Source: Bacteroidetes bacterium UBA1935
GTDB taxonomy: Bacteria; Bacteroidota; Bacteroidia; Chitinophagales; Chitinophagaceae
NCBI GenBank assembly: GCA_002337045.1
Contig: DDFF01000004.1
Location: forward strand, 1-64,000
Reading direction: 5' to 3'
Length of the DNA: 64,000 bases
Shown: positions 7,339 through 15,542 of the stretch, piece after piece
Numbering within the stretch: position 1 is the stretch's first letter
Layout: each line of letters opens with the position of its first letter
Notes under the pieces: model-generated
The model's input: only the letters and a program-made list of their open reading frames with translations
What the model was told of the DNA's origin: nothing
The model's database searches: none
Made by a program: the position numbers and the translations under genes

Positions 7339-7368
7339 AGGGTTTATAGGGTTTATAGGGTTTATAGG
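7339..7368. repeat. Tandem 9-bp repeat AGGGTTTAT, three copies plus AGG
   Basis: Three perfect units occupy 7339-7365, followed by a partial unit and a degenerate AGGGTCATAGGG. They fill most of the gap between two structural genes. The same AGGGTTTATAGGG core is present in reverse orientation at 3051-3065, upstream of the operon. Confidence 0.85.
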
Positions 7369-7402
7369 AGGGTCATAGGGTTACATCAGACTAAACAATC
7401 TA

Positions 7403-7873
7403 GTGGTGAAGAATAATAAATTTCAACGTATACGGCTTAGGGTATCAGCAGCGGGAGAGACCTTACGATTTAACGCAGTTTGTGATAAGGGCTTCCGCAG
7501 TATCAAGGGCATCTTTGTTTCGCTGCCACAGGATAAGGCTATTCAGGGCGCAACATTGGGCTTTCGACTGAACAATGTGGAAGTCCTCGACGACGGACAT
7601 GAGGTAAAAAACCTTACAGCATCCAACGGTGTTGCACCTAATAATAAATTCTTTCTGTTCCCGGAGAAAATTGAAGCATCAGGTGGCAGTATTGAAGGCA
7701 GGTATACGGATGGAAGTAAATATCCTTTACTGGTAGATAATGGTGAAGACAGCGGTGTGTATGATCCCGGCAAGGTAGATTTTAAAACCCTTGCCGGGTA
7801 CACTACCAACCCGTTTGGTGTGGTGTTTCCCTATGATGTCATTATCAATATCTGGTTAAGTAACGAAGCGTAG
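7403..7873 (+). CDS. Beta-rich structural protein, paralogue A
   Basis: A 156-residue protein read from GTG at 7403. It is almost entirely predicted beta strands and ends FPYDVIINIWLSNEA. It is clearly paralogous to the next gene product over its whole length: both share the pattern F-Q-(R/K)-(I/V)-x-L-R-(V/I)-S at the start, G-F-R-(L/V) with VLD-(D/E) in the middle, V-A-P-N-(N/D) and a GxYTD motif, and a terminal Y-D-V strand. Probably a minor capsid, spike or coat component. No enzymatic motif is visible. Confidence 0.6.
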   Translation: MVKNNKFQRIRLRVSAAGETLRFNAVCDKGFRSIKGIFVSLPQDKAIQGATLGFRLNNVEVLDDGHEVKNLTASNGVAPNNKFFLFPEKIEASGGSIEGRYTDGSKYPLLVDNGEDSGVYDPGKVDFKTLAGYTTNPFGVVFPYDVIINIWLSNEA

Positions 7874-7874
7874 T

Positions 7875-8465
7875 ATGATACTGGGTTACCGTTTTCAGAA
7901 AGTGAGTTTGCGTATCAGCCGAAGCGGGCAGCGTGTATACTTCAATGGGGAAAGTCATAAGGATTTTTCATTGCTGAAGGGTATTGCACTTTCCGTAGGT
8001 TATGATAGTGCATTGTTTGGCAGCACATTCGGGTTTCGTGTAGATGAGAAGAAAGTATTGGATGAAAGCCATGAAGCGCATTTGCTGGTGTTCGGTAGTG
8101 ATGTAGCACCTAACGACCGTATGCTGTTTTTTGAAACACCTATCCCTATACAAAGTTCCAAGCTGGAGGGTATTTATACAGACAGTGCATTGCAGTCACT
8201 ATTGGGAAACATCAGTTACAGTCCGGGTGGCGGGGTAATTGCATCCACGGATGTGAACGTCAAAAAAACCTATGTATCCGGCAAGGATATTGTTTCCTAT
8301 AGTAATGCGGTGGTAGACAATGTACCTGCTTATAACGCACCAACCAGTATTTCACTTGGTAATGGTAGCATGGCTATTCCGGGGACGGCTGCATCTCCTA
8401 CCGCACCTGCGCCCGTGTATTATCCCTATGATGTAAAGATTACGTTGCTATTATCCCAAAAGTGA
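7875..8465 (+). CDS. Beta-rich structural protein, paralogue B
   Basis: A 196-residue protein starting one base after the previous stop. It is paralogous to the 7403-7873 product but carries an insertion of about 50 residues near 115-170 that is rich in Ser, Val, Ala and Pro, like an exposed loop or spike. It ends YYPYDVKITLLLSQK. The next gene overlaps its stop codon. Tandem duplication followed by an inserted loop is typical of virion vertex or decoration proteins, but the assignment is inferred from position and fold type only. Confidence 0.6.
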   Translation: MILGYRFQKVSLRISRSGQRVYFNGESHKDFSLLKGIALSVGYDSALFGSTFGFRVDEKKVLDESHEAHLLVFGSDVAPNDRMLFFETPIPIQSSKLEGIYTDSALQSLLGNISYSPGGGVIASTDVNVKKTYVSGKDIVSYSNAVVDNVPAYNAPTSISLGNGSMAIPGTAASPTAPAPVYYPYDVKITLLLSQK

Positions 8466-8893
8466 TGACGAAGACCAGAATCATTTACCATCCCGTACCC
8501 TTTATTGTTCGGCAACCACTGACACCGGTTACTATCAATACCGTTTTGCCGGGCCATATCCGTAAAGTGACGGGCATTAAAGTGGTGCATTCCGTAGGGG
8601 TGCAGTTTATGACCACGGCAGCTTATCTGCCTGTTATTGGCTATCTCTCACTGGAGTTCAATAATAAGTGTTATCACTTCGGGCATGTGGATGTTCCTTT
8701 TGATAACCGTGCTGAAGCCAGCGACGCCTATCAGGACGCAGCCATCGATATTTTGCCGGGCAGTTTACTGACGGGTAATTACGAGAACAAAGTATTTACA
8801 GGTACGGAGTATCAGAAAGCGGACGGAACGTTAACAGACAAGTGGAGTAATTACATCGTTACCATCTACCTCAAAGCACTATCGGATGATTAA
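8465..8893 (+). CDS. Beta-rich structural protein C
   Basis: A 142-residue protein from the ATG at 8465, which shares one base with the preceding TGA; a GTG at 8462 is an alternative. It has predicted strands throughout and ends KWSNYIVTIYLKALSDD, the same kind of terminal strand as the preceding proteins (Y-x-V-x-I-x-L). I see only fold-level resemblance to the two paralogues upstream. It overlaps the next gene by eight bases. Likely a further particle component; no family recognised. Confidence 0.55.
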   Translation: MTKTRIIYHPVPFIVRQPLTPVTINTVLPGHIRKVTGIKVVHSVGVQFMTTAAYLPVIGYLSLEFNNKCYHFGHVDVPFDNRAEASDAYQDAAIDILPGSLLTGNYENKVFTGTEYQKADGTLTDKWSNYIVTIYLKALSDD

Positions 8894-9230
8894 TGTAGAA
8901 GATTATGTGGAGCGACAGATGCACAGACGCGATATAAAAATAGCGTATGCACGTATGCTGCCTGTGGTAGTAAGAAGAATTACTGATAATACCGGCAAGG
9001 TGCTCAACAACGCCATTGAATTCGATGCCTACAATCAGTATTGGTTTCTGGTAAATGCTTATGAACTACCCGTAGGGACACGCATAACCAGCGACACCAA
9101 TGTACTGCTACTGGAAGCACACACCAACGATACGATGGAAGAGTTCTGGGGTAAGATAAAAATACAGTTACCTGATTCCTTTACGGGCAGTTTATGCCAG
9201 GCATTGTTTTATCAGGTGATACCAACATAA
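8886..9230 (+). CDS. Beta-rich structural protein D
   Basis: A 114-residue protein, the shortest of the five consecutive beta-rich proteins. After a helical, basic N-terminus (residues 1-25), strands predominate up to the end LCQALFYQVIPT. There are no cysteine clusters or catalytic motifs. Overlap with the gene upstream and a 20-base gap to the next gene suggest cotranslation within the operon. Function unknown; a small capsid or connector component would fit. Confidence 0.5.
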   Translation: MINVEDYVERQMHRRDIKIAYARMLPVVVRRITDNTGKVLNNAIEFDAYNQYWFLVNAYELPVGTRITSDTNVLLLEAHTNDTMEEFWGKIKIQLPDSFTGSLCQALFYQVIPT

Positions 9231-9250
9231 AAAGACCATCAATAAACCTC

Positions 9251-10102
9251 ATGGCACAAAATGATTTTCCTGAACTGCGTTCCCTATTTGATAAAAACAG
9301 GGAAGTAGTCAAAATGCTCAAGGGAGAAAAACAGCTCTCAGAAAAGCAAATAGCATTCACGGCAGTTTATAGCAAGCTCGGTAAAAAGATAGCAGAGAGT
9401 AAAGACAAGACTTCACTGACAGCTTTTACGACTGTTATCTGCGGACGCTTTCAGGTATGTCACCCGGACAGTATTACCATTACCTGGCACAATGCAGAGA
9501 CAAGCGAAAAATTATTTGAACATACTTTTTCTGTTGGCAGGTTGCAGCGTGAAGAAGAACAGGCACAACCAAGAATCTTGCAGGCTGCACCTATCAGTTT
9601 TCAGGGTTTAGGAGAGGCGGACGTCAATAACCTGGTCGAAAAACGTTTGACAGAAATGCGTCGCAATGAGGACTTTGAACGCCTGCGTGATGAAAACCAG
9701 AAAATGCAATCACAGATTGCGGAACTGGAGTCCAGAAATGCAGACCTGAAACATGACATCGCGGCCAAAGAGACAACCGAGAGTTATATGCGCATCCTTG
9801 GTATGGCCTTACCGGGCTTGTCAAAGTTCTTCGGTGGTGCCAGTATTCTGAGCATGTTGGCAGGAACCGATGGAAAAGAGCAGCAAGAACAAACAAATGC
9901 TATCGGTGCAGCAACTACTGAAACGCCCGTCCATGTTGAACCGAAGGATGAAAAGGAGCAGATGATTTTTATGCTGCGTGATTATATGCTCGAAGAATTG
10001 AGCCAGCAGGAAGTCGCTACCCTTTATCTCATGTTCGTTGAGATACAAAAAGACAAAACAGTTATTCAAAAACTACTTAACCAACTCACACAAGCGTCAT
10101 GA
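9251..10102 (+). CDS. Coiled-coil protein of the structural operon
   Basis: A 283-residue protein read from the ATG at 9251 (MAQNDFPELRSLF); an earlier ATG at 9194 lies inside the preceding gene. Residues 1-120 are mixed alpha/beta. Residues about 140-190 form a clear coiled coil (KMQSQIAELESRNADLKHD), followed by a short hydrophobic segment around 195-220 and an acidic helical end. This is an oligomerising, perhaps membrane-touching protein. It could be a scaffold, assembly or spike-stalk protein. I do not recognise a family. The next gene starts within its stop codon (ATGA). Confidence 0.55.
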   Translation: MAQNDFPELRSLFDKNREVVKMLKGEKQLSEKQIAFTAVYSKLGKKIAESKDKTSLTAFTTVICGRFQVCHPDSITITWHNAETSEKLFEHTFSVGRLQREEEQAQPRILQAAPISFQGLGEADVNNLVEKRLTEMRRNEDFERLRDENQKMQSQIAELESRNADLKHDIAAKETTESYMRILGMALPGLSKFFGGASILSMLAGTDGKEQQEQTNAIGAATTETPVHVEPKDEKEQMIFMLRDYMLEELSQQEVATLYLMFVEIQKDKTVIQKLLNQLTQAS

Positions 10103-10314
10103 AATTACCAATACTGACAAATAAGACTTCAAATGTACCAGCAAAACAGATGGGGGTTACCATCCATGTTGCAGCACATAATGAACAGGAAGCAAAGGAA
10201 ATGCAGGAGGCGATTCAAAGTTTCGTGCAGCATTTCTCCCTGAAGGAGATGAAGAGTGCAGCGCACAAGTTGAAGACACCTACGAACCGCAATATGATTA
10301 AAACCTTTTTGTAG
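10099..10314 (+). CDS. Small helical protein of the structural operon
   Basis: A 71-residue basic protein overlapping the previous stop by four bases and immediately followed by the next start. The middle (AHNEQEAKEMQEAIQSFVQ) is an amphipathic helix and the end is lysine-rich. No family recognised. Tight packing on both sides supports it being a real, translationally coupled gene. Confidence 0.5.
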   Translation: MKLPILTNKTSNVPAKQMGVTIHVAAHNEQEAKEMQEAIQSFVQHFSLKEMKSAAHKLKTPTNRNMIKTFL

Positions 10315-10851
10315 ATGTCGCAGCGGCGTTCCGAGATACAAGGGCAGTTTATCAGTAACCTGCCGATGATCATACTTGCTGGCGGTACGCTCTACCTGGC
10401 GTCTAAAATTCTAAAGGGTGCAGGGCAGACGGCTGATGAGATTGCACAGGCATTGCAACTGAAGAAAGCGGATGAGCAGGTTAGGAGTGAAAAGCAATCG
10501 CAGCAGGCAATAGAACGCTACGTGAATGAAATGCCGAAAAAGCAAAAGCCTACACGTCCTGAAGGTTTCTGGGCGCAGTTAGCAGAAAGGATTTACAGAG
10601 ATACTCAGTTTAGCGCAGTAGGTGACGCGCATGATGACGCCAGGTATTGCATGACCTATGTCGGCAATGATGCAGACTTCGCCCTGCTCTATAAATATTA
10701 CGGCAGACGACAGGAGACCTGGATGGGCATATTTCCTGATGGCGGACTTAAGGATTTGATACAAGCGATTGCTTCTAACCTGAACAAAGCACAGAAGCAG
10801 TCCATCAATAACAATTATGCACGCAAGGGCATTGCAATACGGTTTGTTTAA
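10315..10851 (+). CDS. Membrane-anchored unknown protein
   Basis: A 178-residue protein with an N-terminal hydrophobic segment (LPMIILAGGTLYLASKIL, about residues 14-31), a charged helical linker and a globular C-terminal half containing DAHDDARYCMTYVGNDADFALL and an aromatic YYGRRQETW patch. I recognise no family. The N-terminal anchor with a globular tail is shared by several proteins of this operon (3488, 10879, 13816), which suggests a set of proteins placed in one membrane. Confidence 0.5.
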   Translation: MSQRRSEIQGQFISNLPMIILAGGTLYLASKILKGAGQTADEIAQALQLKKADEQVRSEKQSQQAIERYVNEMPKKQKPTRPEGFWAQLAERIYRDTQFSAVGDAHDDARYCMTYVGNDADFALLYKYYGRRQETWMGIFPDGGLKDLIQAIASNLNKAQKQSINNNYARKGIAIRFV

Positions 10852-10878
10852 AACAGCATGTAAAGAGCATTGGATAGC

Positions 10879-11556
10879 ATGGAAGAATACCAGCAGAAGG
10901 GTAAGGGGGATCATACAGTACGTTATATCGTCTATGCTGCCGCCGCTTATTTTGGTTTGCAATATTTATTCAAACCAAAACGGGCAACGGCTACCGTAGT
11001 AACACTTCTACCAACGAAGGAAGTTGTTGCTGATGAAAGGGAGGCAAATACGACCGTGAATCCGATTGTAGTCCCTTCGCAGTCTTCGGCTACTGTGCAT
11101 ACACCGGAGTCTTTTCCTCTTCGCAGGGGAATGCGGGGACAACGCATACAGGCATTGCAACAAAAATTGGGGGTTAAGACTGATGGCGTATTCGGTAGCG
11201 AAACACAAGCCGCACTCTTTAAGCAGTTTGGTATTACAACCGTCACCGCGTCGCAATATCCATCCATTTTGCTATCAAAGCTAAAAGCTACATCGCAGGC
11301 TGTTCAAACAGGTACAAGTCTTGTGTTAAAGAAAGGGAGTAAGGGAGCGGATGTTTATCGTTTGCAGAAATGGTTGGGCTTTAAAGACAGGACTGCAGCC
11401 AGGTCAGGTGAACGAATAGCAGATGGTGAATTCGGACAGCAGACGGAAGCGGCGCTTTTGTCAAAAACAGGACAAAGGAGTATCAGCGTGGCCATGTTGA
11501 ATCAATACTTGAACAATCAAAAAGGGAGTACCGGAAATATAGGTGCAACCTACTAA
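10879..11556 (+). CDS. Membrane-anchored protein with two peptidoglycan-binding domains
   Basis: A 225-residue protein from the ATG at 10879 (a TTG at 10870 is possible). One membrane segment near residues 17-33 precedes two PG_binding_1-type repeats: PLRRGMRGQRIQALQQKLG...DGVFGSETQAAL at about 80-120 and LKKGSKGADVYRLQKWLG...ADGEFGQQTEAAL at about 150-200. These domains bind cell-wall peptidoglycan. Together with the lysozyme-fold genes downstream this points to wall attachment or penetration. The protein could be in a particle membrane or in the host envelope. Confidence 0.75.
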   Translation: MEEYQQKGKGDHTVRYIVYAAAAYFGLQYLFKPKRATATVVTLLPTKEVVADEREANTTVNPIVVPSQSSATVHTPESFPLRRGMRGQRIQALQQKLGVKTDGVFGSETQAALFKQFGITTVTASQYPSILLSKLKATSQAVQTGTSLVLKKGSKGADVYRLQKWLGFKDRTAARSGERIADGEFGQQTEAALLSKTGQRSISVAMLNQYLNNQKGSTGNIGATY

Positions 11557-11591
11557 TAATATATACAGCGAATTATAGCAGCATTCAGCGG

Positions 11592-11981
11592 ATGGCAGTT
11601 TTTTCACTTCGGTCGCAACGTACCGGGCAATACAAAAATTTCAGCTTACTGGAGATACTCAAATTATTGGGTGATCCCATTAATGATGAAATATGGCTGG
11701 AGGACGGAGAAGATGTATTTAATCTCTCCAGCTTCAGAGATGATGGCGGTAGTGGTGGTGGAAGCAATACACCCCTAAACTGGAACACTGATACATTTTC
11801 CCAGGTACCGGGTCAAAAAGCTTTCAGGCTGCAATACGTTCCTGCTCCCCCTGTGTTGATGGTGATGCTCAATGGTGTTGAGCTACGTCGCAATGCAGAT
11901 TATCAAATAGATGGCAACAGTGTACAGTTACCCTTTGCGCTTAACTCGCAGGACAGTCTGCTATGCATCTATACTTACTAA
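11592..11981 (+). CDS. Small fibre-like protein with a phage fibre-tip module
   Basis: A 129-residue protein. After a flexible Gly/Ser stretch (DDGGSGGGSN, about 51-60) the C-terminal part reads VLMVMLNGVELRRNADYQI, then a V-Q-L strand and DSLLCIYTY. This x-x-N-G-x-x-L-x-x-x-x-D-Y-x-(I/F) pattern is a repeated module of phage fibre and receptor-binding proteins. The same module ends the next protein. Probably an adsorption component; the exact role is inferred. Confidence 0.6.
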   Translation: MAVFSLRSQRTGQYKNFSLLEILKLLGDPINDEIWLEDGEDVFNLSSFRDDGGSGGGSNTPLNWNTDTFSQVPGQKAFRLQYVPAPPVLMVMLNGVELRRNADYQIDGNSVQLPFALNSQDSLLCIYTY

Positions 11982-12025
11982 GTGACCGGTCAATTTATCA
12001 TAACAATTAAAAACAAGTTTTAGAA

Positions 12026-12880
12026 ATGCTAGAAACAAGAATCAGGTTAGACAAACAGATACAGAAAGCGCCGGGCTATAAATACGTTCCGCTTTCTGAT
12101 GGCAATGGAGAATTACAATTTGCGGGGATAGATGCCCTGATAAAATCCGGTGAAACGGTTACGCACCTTGACTCGGTTGAATTAGTGAATGGTAATATCG
12201 TCATCAAATACACCCCGGAAGATGGTAACCAGCAGGTAGTATCTACCCCACTTAATTTCAGCCAGACGGATATCCACGTAGCAGACGCAAGGCTGGAGAA
12301 TCCAAGTGCGGGTATCTACAGACTGAAGATCACGGAATCCAATGGTACGGTTCACACCGTTGACCTGACCTCCCTGCTGGCAGTTGTTACACAGAACACA
12401 GACTATATCAATTTGTCTGGTAACGGTACACCGGAGAACCCGCTGAACGCAAACCTTTCACAGGCATTCCTGAATACACTGCCGCGTGTATTGGATAACC
12501 TGGATGATGTGACAGTAACACAGTTGTTGCTGGATAACGAATTATCCAAAGGTGGCAGCACTGTACTGGCATGGGATCATACCGATCTGCAATGGAAGCC
12601 CAAATCAGCGACGACATTGGGACATACCAATGAGCTCACGGATATATTCCGCGACCTGGTAGAAGGTAATAGTGTGAACCTGAGTTACGCCATATCACAG
12701 ATTGATCCCGGCAGTATTAAAGTGTATCGCAACGGTTTGCGTATGGAACATACCATCGACTATCGATTCAACGATCCGAGCTTGCCAAATGGTATTATCC
12801 TCAGTGGTGGATTTACGGGCAACTACCCTGAAAAGATTATCGTGGACTACCGTTTGAAACCGGGTGTTCCGTTAAGCTAA
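12026..12880 (+). CDS. Fibre-like receptor-binding protein
   Basis: A 284-residue, strand-rich protein. Mid-protein segments (TDYINLSGNGTPENPLNANL) are typical of phage fibre shafts and tips, and the end (SIKVYRNGLRMEHTIDYRF, then IILSGGF and KIIVDYRL) repeats the fibre module seen in the gene just upstream. A predicted Ser-rich helical middle links the two parts. It is the last gene before a strong terminator, so it closes the first structural transcription unit. Adsorption to a host surface is the most likely role. Confidence 0.6.
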   Translation: MLETRIRLDKQIQKAPGYKYVPLSDGNGELQFAGIDALIKSGETVTHLDSVELVNGNIVIKYTPEDGNQQVVSTPLNFSQTDIHVADARLENPSAGIYRLKITESNGTVHTVDLTSLLAVVTQNTDYINLSGNGTPENPLNANLSQAFLNTLPRVLDNLDDVTVTQLLLDNELSKGGSTVLAWDHTDLQWKPKSATTLGHTNELTDIFRDLVEGNSVNLSYAISQIDPGSIKVYRNGLRMEHTIDYRFNDPSLPNGIILSGGFTGNYPEKIIVDYRLKPGVPLS

Positions 12881-12889
12881 TGGTTTTCA

Positions 12890-12926
12890 CAAGCCGGGTA
12901 GCAAAGTATTGCCCGGCTTGTTTTAT
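12890..12926 (+). terminator. Rho-independent terminator closing the first structural unit
   Basis: An 11-bp stem (12890-12900 with 12910-12920, one G-U pair) with a nine-base loop is followed by TTTTATTT. It lies nine bases after the fibre gene. Confidence 0.85.
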
Positions 12927-12939
12927 TTAAACTGGTATA

Positions 12940-13338
12940 ATGAATCCTTCAACCGATATTATCCGCAGGCTTACCGAGGCTACGCCAAAGCCCTATGTAT
13001 GGCGATGGTTGCTGCATACAGCACTGTATAGTTGTTGTATCCTGGTCAATGAACATTTTGAGTTGATAGAGGCCATGGGGTTATCTCCCTATATGCAGAC
13101 GGTCATTCGAATTGCAGGAACAATGATTTATATACTTCTAACTACTTATTCTTTTCAAAAGACAAATAATGATGCCGATACTGAAGCTACTGAAATCCCC
13201 GATAACATGGTTATTGATAGTCGCCGCAACACTGCTGCTTATGATACGCCAGGTGCGGACGATGCACAAGGAAATAAGCAGGATGGGCCGCAACCAGGAA
13301 TTGTTCAGTCAAACGCAACGGGACATACTGCTGGCTAA
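12940..13338 (+). CDS. Holin-like membrane protein
   Basis: A 132-residue protein with two membrane segments (about residues 20-38, WRWLLHTALYSCCILV, and 52-70, VIRIAGTMIYILLTTY). The last 57 residues lie in the part that overlaps the next gene in another frame and look low-quality as protein, so the functional part may be only the first 75 residues. Size, topology and position just before a spanin-like gene fit a holin. Holins are too variable for sequence-only proof. Confidence 0.5.
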   Translation: MNPSTDIIRRLTEATPKPYVWRWLLHTALYSCCILVNEHFELIEAMGLSPYMQTVIRIAGTMIYILLTTYSFQKTNNDADTEATEIPDNMVIDSRRNTAAYDTPGADDAQGNKQDGPQPGIVQSNATGHTAG

Positions 13339-13816
13339 CGGACGTATGGCTGCGCAAACAGGCGTATTGCAACTAAAGCAACAAGAATTATTGGGTTTGT
13401 TCCCGCAACTGTACGCGGAGATAAAAACGCTGGGTGTGAAGCCAAGTGCAGCTCGTGCAGTTAGTACTACCTCTTTTGGCTTGCAGCATTCATTTACTTC
13501 CAGGCTAAGGGACAGCGTAGTTTTTATTCCCAAAATGATGGGGACAATTGGTTTCAATTACCAGAAAGATGTAGGTGACAGCCTTCGTTTTCGCGTATTC
13601 ACCTACCACGATGCCTATTACGATGTGTCAGGGTATGCTTTGTTGGATAAGCAGGTATTGCGTATTAGCACTAGAGATACCATGACCCAAGTTGTGTATC
13701 GTAAGCGTAAACATCCATGGTTATGGATATTCAGCAAGCGGGAGCTGATGCAACGTGTTTATTTCAAGAACCCTGATGCACATATTTATTATTCACGTAC
13801 CATTCAATTACAGTGA
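13169..13816 (+). CDS. Spanin/Rz-like membrane protein with coiled coil
   Basis: A 215-residue protein in a different frame from the holin-like gene, which it overlaps by 170 bases. One N-terminal membrane segment (SPITWLLIVAATLLLMI, about residues 10-26) precedes a helical coiled-coil stretch (about 28-70) and a mixed alpha/beta region with basic and aromatic residues. Bacteroidota phages carry similar membrane plus coiled-coil proteins (DUF6549-like, from memory) next to holins, in the position of Rz spanins. The overlap with the upstream gene recalls the nested Rz/Rz1 arrangement. A role in disrupting the envelope is inferred. Confidence 0.5.
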   Translation: MMPILKLLKSPITWLLIVAATLLLMIRQVRTMHKEISRMGRNQELFSQTQRDILLANGRMAAQTGVLQLKQQELLGLFPQLYAEIKTLGVKPSAARAVSTTSFGLQHSFTSRLRDSVVFIPKMMGTIGFNYQKDVGDSLRFRVFTYHDAYYDVSGYALLDKQVLRISTRDTMTQVVYRKRKHPWLWIFSKRELMQRVYFKNPDAHIYYSRTIQLQ

Positions 13817-14775
13817 TGAAAGAACCATCTAAAACCAATCTGTTACTACCACTGGGTATCGGTGCCGGTGTGTTGGTACTACTGGCAGGCATGAAAAGCA
13901 AAGCATCTGCTGCGCCCGGTGTCGCTTCTCTACCGATAAAAACAGGTGGCGAGGATGCGATGCCACTCGTGGAAGAAAATGTTGCACCCGGTCAAATTAA
14001 TCCGAGCCCCGCACCATCTTATGTGCCGCCTGTGCAGCGAACTGCCGATGCCGGTGAAGATTTTAATACAGAAGCGCAGGATGAAGGTATGTTGGATGAA
14101 CAAAATGAATCTCAACCTGACAGCAGTGAAGAAGCAAATGAGGATTTTTCTGTTGAATCACAAGCGTATAGTACCGGACAGGAACAAGGAAGTTTACCAA
14201 GGGTGTCTAACCAACGTAAGCCGGATATGCGCACCGAACAACGTTTTATGCCCGGAGGTAAACCCTCTATGCGAACGGCGACCTCTGCTGCAAATCAAAC
14301 AACCGCATATCGTCCCGGTGCTTACAATCCAAAGCAAGCCCGCTTTGAGCCGAGCGCCAATCAGCAGGTAAGCTATCGCCCTGGTGCGACAAACCAACCA
14401 GTTAACGTTCGCCAGTCGCCGATTATGCCTGCGGTTAAAAACAATGTTATTAAAGCAACGTCGAATGCAAACGGGAAAATATTTCCATTACGCATGGGTA
14501 TGACCAATGCTTACGTAAAAGAAGTACAGCGGCGTATCGGCGTTCCTGCAACGGGGTATTTTGGGACTATGACCCTTGCTGCCCTGCGAACAAAGTACAA
14601 CGTATCTGAAGTATCGGAGGTGTTGTATAAGCAAATTATCACAGGTAAGGCTGTTGTAGTACAAAAGCCTGTTGTAAGAAAGGTACAACAACGAAGAGTA
14701 GTACAAAAAAGCAAACCCGGTAGTAAGGTAGCAACCAATAGAATCGCTAACAGGTACAAGCCGAAAAGCAGTTAA
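13816..14775 (+). CDS. Membrane-anchored protein with a C-terminal peptidoglycan-binding domain
   Basis: A 319-residue protein from the ATG at 13816, sharing one base with the preceding stop (a GTG at 13813 is possible). A short N-terminal hydrophobic segment (LLLPLGIGAGVLVLLAG) is followed by about 180 disordered residues rich in Pro, Asn, Gln and Glu, including two imperfect YRPGAxN repeats. A PG_binding_1-type repeat lies at about 217-260 (FPLRMGMTNAYVKEVQRRIG then ATGYFGTMTLAAL), and the end is very basic. It is related in plan to the 10879-11556 protein: anchor, linker, wall-binding domain. Confidence 0.7.
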   Translation: MKEPSKTNLLLPLGIGAGVLVLLAGMKSKASAAPGVASLPIKTGGEDAMPLVEENVAPGQINPSPAPSYVPPVQRTADAGEDFNTEAQDEGMLDEQNESQPDSSEEANEDFSVESQAYSTGQEQGSLPRVSNQRKPDMRTEQRFMPGGKPSMRTATSAANQTTAYRPGAYNPKQARFEPSANQQVSYRPGATNQPVNVRQSPIMPAVKNNVIKATSNANGKIFPLRMGMTNAYVKEVQRRIGVPATGYFGTMTLAALRTKYNVSEVSEVLYKQIITGKAVVVQKPVVRKVQQRRVVQKSKPGSKVATNRIANRYKPKSS

Positions 14776-14806
14776 GGCAAAACCATTACTATATAAAGCC
14801 CATACA

Positions 14807-15529
14807 ATGATGTTTTTAAGAATACAGACTTTTCCTTCCATAGGTGCTGCCAATCCTTTTTCGAAGGACGCGATGTTTAGTTTTTTTGATCGTATTAAAA
14901 TGAATTGGTTGCCTTATTTCAAACAGGCTGCAGGTGTTACCGGTTTACCTGTCACCGTATTGGTTGCTAAGGCTGCGGTAGAAAGTGGTGGTAACCAAAA
15001 GACTTCCAACCCGTCGCATGTGGGACTTATGCAGATAGGTAAGACAACGATTGCAGCCTGTTTGGACTATCTGGATGGAAAGATGTATGCTGATGGCAGA
15101 AAATGGGCAGCACCACAACAGGTGGTAGTTCGTGCTACACCGATTCTGCGTAAATTTTTTGCAGGCTATGGCAAAGGTGAAACAATTCATGCAGATGCTG
15201 CATTTGCGTTAGCTGCTTCAGACTCGCCGGCCGGTGCTGAATTTAACGTACTGATGGGTGCGATCTATCTGCACTTCTTATGCCAGCATCCCAAGTTTAT
15301 CGATGGTAATATTTTAAGGCTCGATAAAGTCATGAGTGCCTATAACACTGGCCCGAATTATAGTTTTTATAAAACACCGATTGCAGATACTTCAGGTCTT
15401 GTAAATGTCATCCGTTCCTCTCAATTATCGGCAGGTAAAAAAGATGAGACCAGTAGACATATCCTGAAATTCTGCGGACAGGGTGGCGCATTTGATCTGT
15501 TGTTTAATCGCCATTACTCGCTTGCCTAA
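14807..15529 (+). CDS. Lysozyme-fold lytic transglycosylase (SLT-like)
   Basis: A 240-residue protein. Residues about 32-200 match the soluble lytic transglycosylase fold: catalytic glutamate in AKAAVESGG (E59), the GLMQI motif at 73-77 and a later MSAYNTGPNYS motif, the A-Y-N-x-G-P signature of SLT enzymes. It would cleave the glycan strand of peptidoglycan, either for host entry (virion-borne) or lysis. There is no obvious signal peptide. It follows the wall-binding protein and precedes a methyltransferase in the same direction. Confidence 0.8.
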   Translation: MMFLRIQTFPSIGAANPFSKDAMFSFFDRIKMNWLPYFKQAAGVTGLPVTVLVAKAAVESGGNQKTSNPSHVGLMQIGKTTIAACLDYLDGKMYADGRKWAAPQQVVVRATPILRKFFAGYGKGETIHADAAFALAASDSPAGAEFNVLMGAIYLHFLCQHPKFIDGNILRLDKVMSAYNTGPNYSFYKTPIADTSGLVNVIRSSQLSAGKKDETSRHILKFCGQGGAFDLLFNRHYSLA

Positions 15530-15542
15530 AAATACAACGGCT

